Of a DNA stretch of 44,407 nt, positions 38,140-44,407 are shown piece after piece. This DNA comes from Acidimicrobiaceae bacterium (GTDB taxonomy: Bacteria; Actinomycetota; Acidimicrobiia; Acidimicrobiales; Bog-793), in the NCBI GenBank assembly GCA_003140595.1, contig PLKG01000091.1:70807-115213 (forward strand), read 5' to 3'. Position 1 is the stretch's first letter. Each line of letters opens with the position of its first letter. Position numbers and translations under genes: made by a program. The notes below the pieces were generated by a model. The model was given only the letters and a program-made list of their open reading frames with translations. It was not told the DNA's origin and made no database searches.

Positions 38140-39900
38140 TCAGCCCGGCCCGAGTACCGAGTCCAGCACGGCGAGCTCGCGCACACCCACCAGACCGAGG
38201 TCGGTGATCGCGTAGTCGGGGATGGATGTGATCTCGAGGAACATGAGATAGCCGAACGCCGTCGGCAGCTTGCAGCCGAGTGCCCGTGCAGCGGAGTCCA
38301 GTCGTGCCTCGGCTGCCGCCATCGTCTCGACATCGATGTCGGCCACGATCCCACCGACAGGCAATGCCAACGTCTCAATTACCTTCCCACCGTCTGTGAC
38401 TGCGAGGCCTCCCCTGAGCTCGATCACCGTGTTAATCGCAAGAGCCATGTCGGAGGGGTTCGTCCCCACGCAGATAATGTTGTTGTCGTCTGGAGCGGCA
38501 CTCGTGGCCAGTGCCCCCGAGTTGAGGCCGAATCCGCACACGATCGCGACAGACAGATTCGTCGTCTTGCCGTAGCGCTCGACGACGGTCACATAGAGAG
38601 CATCCTTGGCAACGTCGGGTCTTACCGAACCATCGACTACTTCCAGGAGAACATCGCGGCGACGGCGCACAAAGGGCACCTCGCGGTCCATCTCCATGGC
38701 AAGCACCCTTACCGGGGATCCGAGCTCAGTCGGCATGCGGATCTCGTCGGGCTCGAGCGGTCTCCGATTCATGGTGTCGAGCAGCGCCGGTCCCCTTGTC
38801 GGGACGAGTGGAGGACGTAGCGCGCGGCGACCCTCAGCGACGAGGACTCCCTTGGACACCACTTTGTCTACGACAAAGCTGGCGGGATCGTCGATGACAA
38901 CCACGTCTGCGGCCCGTCCAGGACATATCGAGCCGACGAGGTGGTCGATCCGATACATCTGCGCCGTGTTGATGGTCGCCATCTGAATCGCCGTGATTGG
39001 TGGCACGCCAGCTGTTATGGCCATGCGAACCAGCCGATCGAGGTGCCCATCCCGGAGCAGGCTCGTCGCCGTCACGTCGTCGGTGCAGAAGCCGACGCGG
39101 CCTGGATTGGCCCCGAGCCGTGTCACGACCTGGATGTTCTCCTCCATGAAGTGGGCGACGGCCGACTCTCGTACCATCACGTACATGCCGGCTCGCATCT
39201 TTGTGAGGACCTCTTCGGCGTTGTAACTCTCATGGTCTAAGCGGACGCCTGCGGCCGCCAGCACGCCAATGGTGGCCGCGCTTGCCATGGGCGCACAGCC
39301 GAAAACCGGCAATCGGTTCCGCCCCGCCATCTCGATGACCTCGAGCACCTCGGCGTCACGATTGGTGATGAACTCAGTCACCGTCTCCCATACGCCGAAG
39401 CAATCGTCCCACTTCTGGGCGATCTCATGGACCTCGGGGCCGAGCCGGAACCCCACGTTCGACTCGGGGATCGTGTACGGGACTTTGTAGGGTGCCGCCC
39501 AGAAGATCTTCATCTGGCTGGCCTCCGCCTCCGAGAGTGCATCTCGCACGCCTTCCAGCCCTGCAACGGCGTAGGTCTGGTCCAACCCGGAGACAACGCT
39601 CGTCGTGCCGCAACGGACCACGGCGTCGGCGAACATCGTCACCGACAACTTGCTGCACTCGATGTGGAGGTGACCGTCAATCAGGCCCGGAACCAAGTAC
39701 CGGCCCGTCACGTCTATGACTGTCGTGGCAGGTCCTGTATTGGGGGTGACATCACCCACCGCCGCGATCATGTCGCCAACGACAGCCACATCCGCCGGAT
39801 AGACCTCGCCGGTCGCCACATTGACAAGCCGGCCGCCGGTCAGCACCAGGTCGGCTTTCCGAACACCTTCGGCTGCGTCGATCTTCTCTCGTAGTTGCAC
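38140..39900 (-). CDS. ade: Adenine deaminase (amidohydrolase superfamily, Ade type)
   Basis: 'ADLVLTGGRLVNVATGEVYPADVAVVGDMIAAVGD', 'VPGLIDGHLHIECSKLSVTMFADAVVRCGTTSVV', 'GFCTDDVTATSLLRDGHLDRLVRMAI'. Confidence 0.92.
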   Translation of the reverse strand: MQLREKIDAAEGVRKADLVLTGGRLVNVATGEVYPADVAVVGDMIAAVGDVTPNTGPATTVIDVTGRYLVPGLIDGHLHIECSKLSVTMFADAVVRCGTTSVVSGLDQTYAVAGLEGVRDALSEAEASQMKIFWAAPYKVPYTIPESNVGFRLGPEVHEIAQKWDDCFGVWETVTEFITNRDAEVLEVIEMAGRNRLPVFGCAPMASAATIGVLAAAGVRLDHESYNAEEVLTKMRAGMYVMVRESAVAHFMEENIQVVTRLGANPGRVGFCTDDVTATSLLRDGHLDRLVRMAITAGVPPITAIQMATINTAQMYRIDHLVGSICPGRAADVVVIDDPASFVVDKVVSKGVLVAEGRRALRPPLVPTRGPALLDTMNRRPLEPDEIRMPTELGSPVRVLAMEMDREVPFVRRRRDVLLEVVDGSVRPDVAKDALYVTVVERYGKTTNLSVAIVCGFGLNSGALATSAAPDDNNIICVGTNPSDMALAINTVIELRGGLAVTDGGKVIETLALPVGGIVADIDVETMAAAEARLDSAARALGCKLPTAFGYLMFLEITSIPDYAITDLGLVGVRELAVLDSVLGPG

Positions 39901-40111
39901 GTGGCCTCCACCTCGAGTCGAGCCGAACCCGCGTTCGCGGCTCGGACAGCCAGAGCCCGACCTGAACTGATCATCTCCTTGGGTCTCGTATCAGGTCAAA
40001 TCCCGCGAACGGACGAGGAATTTACCTGTAGTTGAGGCCCTAGTAACGTGCCACCCAATTCTTTTGCAAGCAACGGAGAAGGCACCGACTGGTTGTTGGT
40101 CGAGCTAGTCG

Positions 40112-40155
40112 CGGTCACGGTCGAGCCTCCACCGTCAAGGGACGGAGGGTGACCG
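40112..40155 (+). promoter_or_regulatory. RNA hairpin sequestering the SD and start codon of the NCS1 permease
   Basis: CGGTCAC (40112-40118) pairs with GTGACCG (40149-40155); inner CCGTC-AAGG-GACGG stem (40132-40145); the SD GGAGG (40144-40148) is inside. Confidence 0.55.
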
Positions 40156-41621
40156 TGGGTCAAGACGAAAATCGGGGAGACGCTGCTAACTCCGCCGCCG
40201 ACCCCGCAACTACGCGTTCCATGGGAATTGAGCGGCGCGGCATCCAGCACGTGAGTGCCGACGAACGCTGGGGCACCCCGAGCGCACTGTTCTGGATGTG
40301 GACCGGCGCGATCTGGAACGTCGAGTACGTGGTCTACGGCACGCTGCTCGTCGCCATCTTTGGCCTGTCCTTCGCTCAGGCGGTGCCAGTCATCATCGTC
40401 GGCAGCATTGGGTCATATCTCCTGACCGGGCTCACCAGTCTCCAGGGACCCCAGGCCGGCACGACGGCTTTCACGATCAGTCGAGCGTCCTTCGGTCCGA
40501 GCGGGAACCGAGTGCCTTCTCTCTTCAACTGGATAACACAGGTCGGATACGAAACCGAGGGTATCGCTCTTGTCGTACTCGCAGGCTTGGCCCTAGCCGC
40601 GAAGGCCAACGTTGCCGGTAGCACCGGGCTGAAGATCGGTCTGCTCATCGGAGCCGTGCTAATCCAAGCGCTGCTCCCCTTCGTCGGCCATACCGCCATG
40701 CTGAAGGTTCTGAAGTGGTTGGCTTTCCCCTTTGTCGCCCTCTTCGTAATCATGGCGATCATCACCGCGTCGAAGGTCAACCTTCACGTGACTCCGCACG
40801 GTGCGGGCTGGGGTGGATTGATGGTGGCACTCGCCCTCATTATGTCCGCCGGCGGACTGGGCTGGACCGAGAACGCCAACGACTACTCCCGCTACCTTCC
40901 GCGCAATGCAAGCAAGAGCGGAATCATTCTCGCCGTTGCACTAGGCGGAGCGATCCCCTCGATCCTGCTTGAAGTGCTCGGTGCCGCGGTGGCAACCGCA
41001 GTACCGGTGACGTCTGCCTACACCGTAGCCTCGGTGACTGGCCTGGTCAGCGTATTCCCGGGCTGGTTCGTTGTCCCCTACCTGATCATCGCCATCTTCC
41101 AGCTCTTCGCGATCAACAGCGTGGACCTCTACTCATCGGGTGTAACACTCCAAAGCCTCGGCATCCACCTGAAGCGGTACCAATGCGTGATGATCGACAC
41201 GGTCGTGTCTGGCGGTTTCGCCGCTTACGTGATCTTCTCCCAGCACTTCAGCCAGTTGCTGTCGGACTTCCTGCTCTTCATTATCGTCTGGGTGGCGCCC
41301 TGGTGTGCCATCTACCTCGTCGACTACTTTCTACGGCGCGGCCGCTATGACACCCAGGCGCTGCAAGACGAGAGGGGCGGGATCTATTTCCGCAACGGTG
41401 GATGGAACTGGCGGGCTCTCGTCGCTCTGGGCATCGGGATGATCGCGGCAGCCGTTTGGCTCAACGCCTACTCCCCCTACGTGTCACCACTGTCCAGCCG
41501 GATAGGTGGCTCGGACTTCAGCATCTTCATGGGGATGATATTCGGCGGAGTCAGTTACTACCTGCTTGCTCGCAAGTCCGTCCCAGCCGAAGCCGAAAAG
41601 ACACCGGTAGCCCCGCAATAG
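40155..41621 (+). CDS. NCS1-family purine/cytosine permease
   Basis: 'WGTPSALFWMWTGAIWNVEYVVYGTLL', 'GPQAGTTAFTISRASFGPSGNRVPSLFNW', 'GWTENANDYSRYLPRNAS'; GTG at 40155 has better SD spacing than 40149. Confidence 0.88.
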   Translation: MGQDENRGDAANSAADPATTRSMGIERRGIQHVSADERWGTPSALFWMWTGAIWNVEYVVYGTLLVAIFGLSFAQAVPVIIVGSIGSYLLTGLTSLQGPQAGTTAFTISRASFGPSGNRVPSLFNWITQVGYETEGIALVVLAGLALAAKANVAGSTGLKIGLLIGAVLIQALLPFVGHTAMLKVLKWLAFPFVALFVIMAIITASKVNLHVTPHGAGWGGLMVALALIMSAGGLGWTENANDYSRYLPRNASKSGIILAVALGGAIPSILLEVLGAAVATAVPVTSAYTVASVTGLVSVFPGWFVVPYLIIAIFQLFAINSVDLYSSGVTLQSLGIHLKRYQCVMIDTVVSGGFAAYVIFSQHFSQLLSDFLLFIIVWVAPWCAIYLVDYFLRRGRYDTQALQDERGGIYFRNGGWNWRALVALGIGMIAAAVWLNAYSPYVSPLSSRIGGSDFSIFMGMIFGGVSYYLLARKSVPAEAEKTPVAPQ

Positions 41622-41868
41622 TCGCGGCGTACCTCCCGCACAGGAGCCCGGTCTGCTCAGAAGCCCCCGGCCCTTCCTGCCTGACAGCAATCCTGGTCGC
41701 TCACACATCTTGACCGTGCGCAAAGGATCGTGAACGCAGCTGACACCGCGGACAAACACGGCGCGCCAGGCTTCGAAAGCTAGCGCCGAAAGACACGGCC
41801 ATCTGTGATGTCGTAGACGCTACCGACCGCACAGATCGGCGTCGGGCCTCCTCATGACGTACCTTGGA

Positions 41869-42876
41869 CTATGGGTTGCCTGCCGCATAGTGCGCAAGTT
41901 CGGCGAGTAATTCTTCCTTCGCGCCTGTCGACAGCCATGCGATTTCGAAAGCGTTGCGCTCCAGCTGAACGAGCTCTGCTTTGGTGAGGGAAGCCGAGCT
42001 CGCCAACGACTCGAGGTTGGCGGTGAGGTAGGCCGCGAAGTACGCCGGGTCATCCGAGTTCACGGTCACTTTCAGTCCGCGCTCGAGCATCAATTTCAGT
42101 TCAGTGTCCTTCAAGTCCCCGGTGACGTAACGATTTGACACCGGACAGACCGTAAACCCGATACCTCTCGTCGCGGCTTCAGCCACGAGTTCGTCGGATT
42201 CGAGGACATTCATGCCGTGGTCAATTCGCTCGACGCCTATGACGCTCAGGCACTGACGAATGTGATCAACGATATCGAGTTGATCGACGTCGCAGTGCAT
42301 TGTCAGGCGGTACCCCTCTGACTTCGCTCGAGCGAATACGGCAGCGAACTTTGTGGGCGGATTGTCGCGTTCGTCGGAGTCGAGTCCAATCCCGATGATG
42401 GAGTCGCGGTATGGAAGGGACTCGAGCAGTGTTGCCATGGCGTATTCCGCCGAGTGGTCACGAAGAATGCACAAGATCAACTGCGCTCGGATCCCGAGTA
42501 GCCGCCGGGCATCAAAGAGAGCCCCACGCAAACCGCTAATCACGGAGTGGAATTCGACTCCTCTCGAAGTATGCGCTTGGGGATCGAAGAAGATCTCCGC
42601 GTATCGAATATTCTCCGAGGCCGCCCTCTCCAAATAGGACCACGCAAGGTCATAGAAATCTTGGGGCTTCACCAGCACCGACATCGCGTCGTAGTACACC
42701 GGTAGGAACGAGGACAGGTCATGGAACACATAACCGGCACGCATCTCGTCAATGTCGCGATACGGCAGGGCAATGTCATTGCGCCCCGCCAGCTTGAACC
42801 GCAGTTCGGGCTCAAGCGTTCCCTCGATGTGAAGGTGAAGTTCGGCCTTCGGTAGTCCGTGAATGAAGCTTGTCAT
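41869..42876 (-). CDS. Adenosine/adenine deaminase (Add family, adenine-deaminase-like)
   Basis: 'LPKAELHLHIEGTLEPELRFKLAGRN', 'GIGLDSDERDNPP', 'HCDVDQLDIVDHIRQCLSVIGVERIDHGMNVL', 'TVNSDDPAYFAAY'; ATG at 42876. Confidence 0.9.
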   Translation of the reverse strand: MTSFIHGLPKAELHLHIEGTLEPELRFKLAGRNDIALPYRDIDEMRAGYVFHDLSSFLPVYYDAMSVLVKPQDFYDLAWSYLERAASENIRYAEIFFDPQAHTSRGVEFHSVISGLRGALFDARRLLGIRAQLILCILRDHSAEYAMATLLESLPYRDSIIGIGLDSDERDNPPTKFAAVFARAKSEGYRLTMHCDVDQLDIVDHIRQCLSVIGVERIDHGMNVLESDELVAEAATRGIGFTVCPVSNRYVTGDLKDTELKLMLERGLKVTVNSDDPAYFAAYLTANLESLASSASLTKAELVQLERNAFEIAWLSTGAKEELLAELAHYAAGNP

Positions 42877-43174
42877 ATCAGACACTTCAGATTCCCTTTC
42901 GATGCGAGCCTGGAAGCAAGGTAGCGAGTTTGGCCAGCTAGGTCCAGTTAGGCCTTGAGCCTTGCTAGCAAGGGCAAGCAACACCGAGCAGCCTTCGCCA
43001 CAAAGAGCCACCGCAGCCCCCTCGACTACGGGGGGTGCGGCGGTCAGCCTCGGAGCAGACACCCTTTCGCCGGAGGCTTCGACTGGAGAGGACGCCGGAG
43101 GCACTAACGTAGGTTTCCTGGCTAGCTCAGCTGATGGGGACGCAGTCCCAGTTCAAAGGGGCAAATCGGCGCTG

Positions 43175-43565
43175 GTCACGCATTATCTCAGAACTCAGTT
43201 GTGCTGCGTAAGCGGCCAGGCCGAACCAGCGTGCGCTGCTGTCCGGCCAACATCCGCCAGGTTGGAGCCTGCTGCCACCTTGAGAGGGTTCTAGCCCTGG
43301 TTCACTTGCGATGCACCTTTCTGTCTCGCTTGCCGGACCCGGATCGTCTGGCGGTGCCAATCCGTCCCGTCGTTGTCGGGGCTGCTTCCCACCCTTCCCT
43401 GCGCTTCCAAGGTCAGGCTGCCCCCTACTTCACCGGCCTGCCGCCACAGGCCAGAGGTGGGTTCCTTCACTCCACCCGGTTGATAGCGCCTCGTGGCGCA
43501 CTCGTGCTCGTAGCGACAGTCGAAGGTCCCCCACGGTCCCCACCAGACTTATGGCGCACTCGCAC
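43175..43565 (-). ncRNA. Group II intron-like 5' ribozyme region (no intron-encoded protein found)
   Basis: Minus strand: GTGCG-type 5' end, then 'aaccgggtggagtgaaggaacccacc...ggcggcaggccggtgaagtagggggcagcctgaccttggaagcgcagggaagggtgggaagcagccccgacaa', close to what I recall upstream of actinobacterial LtrA ORFs. Confidence 0.5.
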
Positions 43566-43725
43566 CTGCAAGTTGTGTTCGGCGACCACACCCGACAACC
43601 ACCGCGAGCATTTCATTGGTCGTAGGTGGCCACCCGGTCATGGTGACTCATGTGATCTTTACACCCCGTTCCTCTCTTCCCCGGGTCGGGCCTCGCTCAC
43701 ACGACGCGTCGAGATCATCCTGAGA

Positions 43726-44370
43726 TCAGCTCGTCCAGCCGTCGGTGGCCGGACTCGTCGTGACCTTAGGTGAACCACCGGTCGTTGTGACACCGGTAAT
43801 GGGCGGCATCGAGAAATACGTATCTTCACACGAAGCCGGCGCAGTTGCCGTCATTCTGGCGTCGTTGGTGAAGGTGAGCGTCAACGGGTTGTCGGCCTGG
43901 CCACTAGCCGACACAGTGACAGGTGTCGTGAGAGCGTGCGGGCTGCCGCTCGTAGCCGTGGCGTAGTTCCAAATGACGTCGCTCGGCGCAGCAGCCAGGC
44001 AGCGAGTCTGAGTTGTCGTTAGCGCACTTGTCGTGTACCCGGTGGCGTAAGTCGTGGCGGCAGGCAGATTCACGGCGATAATCGTGACGGGGTACGGATA
44101 TGGGTTGGAGATCGTGACGACGACGTCAGCTTTGCCGCCCGGGTACAGCCCGTTTTCGGCAGCGGGTGGAGCAACGGCCCTGATGGTCAGGTTGGATGCA
44201 GTCACCAACCGGGCCTCGCCGCTCGGGCCGCTCGCGAGGCCGACGGTCCAGTTCGTCGAGGCGTAGGCCCCGCTTCCGGCCAGAAGAGCTCCAATCGTGA
44301 TCGACACAGTCTTGAACCGAATTAGCTGTCTCTGCCCGCGTTGGACAGGTTGGTCGCGACCGAGAGACAT
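43726..44370 (-). CDS. Secreted/surface hypothetical protein
   Basis: N-terminal signal 'FKTVSITIGALLAGSGAYA', then beta-rich 'LYPGGKADVVVTISNPYPYPVTIIAVNLP' domain. Confidence 0.68.
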   Translation of the reverse strand: MSLGRDQPVQRGQRQLIRFKTVSITIGALLAGSGAYASTNWTVGLASGPSGEARLVTASNLTIRAVAPPAAENGLYPGGKADVVVTISNPYPYPVTIIAVNLPAATTYATGYTTSALTTTQTRCLAAAPSDVIWNYATATSGSPHALTTPVTVSASGQADNPLTLTFTNDARMTATAPASCEDTYFSMPPITGVTTTGGSPKVTTSPATDGWTS

Positions 44371-44407
44371 TCGCTCGCAAACTCCTCGCGTTCCAGCAGT
44401 CGTGGCC

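Overview
This 44.4-kb window is GC-rich and reads as actinobacterial, probably an Acidimicrobiia-like soil lineage (inferred from codon usage and families only). I saw no rRNA, tRNA or CRISPR array. Main blocks: (1) 0.1-11.4 kb, amino-acid/amine uptake and catabolism: two orphan family-5 substrate-binding proteins, a saccharopine-dehydrogenase-like enzyme, glutamate dehydrogenase coupled to an APC permease, and a gamma-aminobutyraldehyde-type dehydrogenase. (2) 11.7-23.4 kb, an alpha/beta hydrolase, a fused 2Fe-2S/molybdopterin hydroxylase, a YbjQ protein, a membrane protein, an F420/LLM oxidoreductase and a phytanoyl-CoA dioxygenase-like protein, mixed with several broken genes: an FtsX-like permease, a frameshifted sugar ABC permease, a head-to-head truncated permease/TrxB junction, and a truncated SDR that has lost its catalytic Tyr. 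(3) 26.0-31.9 kb, a tight three-gene cluster: membrane GAF-PAS-GGDEF-EAL protein, alpha-oxoamine synthase, and MFS exporter. This is the best candidate for an undescribed signalling/small-molecule system. (4) 32.5-37.2 kb, an S53 (sedolisin) peptidase with IPT/TIG repeats, an Imm-like membrane protein and a repeat-bearing lipoprotein. (5) 38.1-42.9 kb, a purine salvage cluster with two non-homologous adenine-deaminase-type enzymes around an NCS1 permease, whose start site lies in a strong predicted hairpin. (6) About 43.1-43.6 kb (minus), sequence resembling the 5' ribozyme part of a group II intron with no reverse transcriptase. Family calls come from reading motifs; no database search was run.
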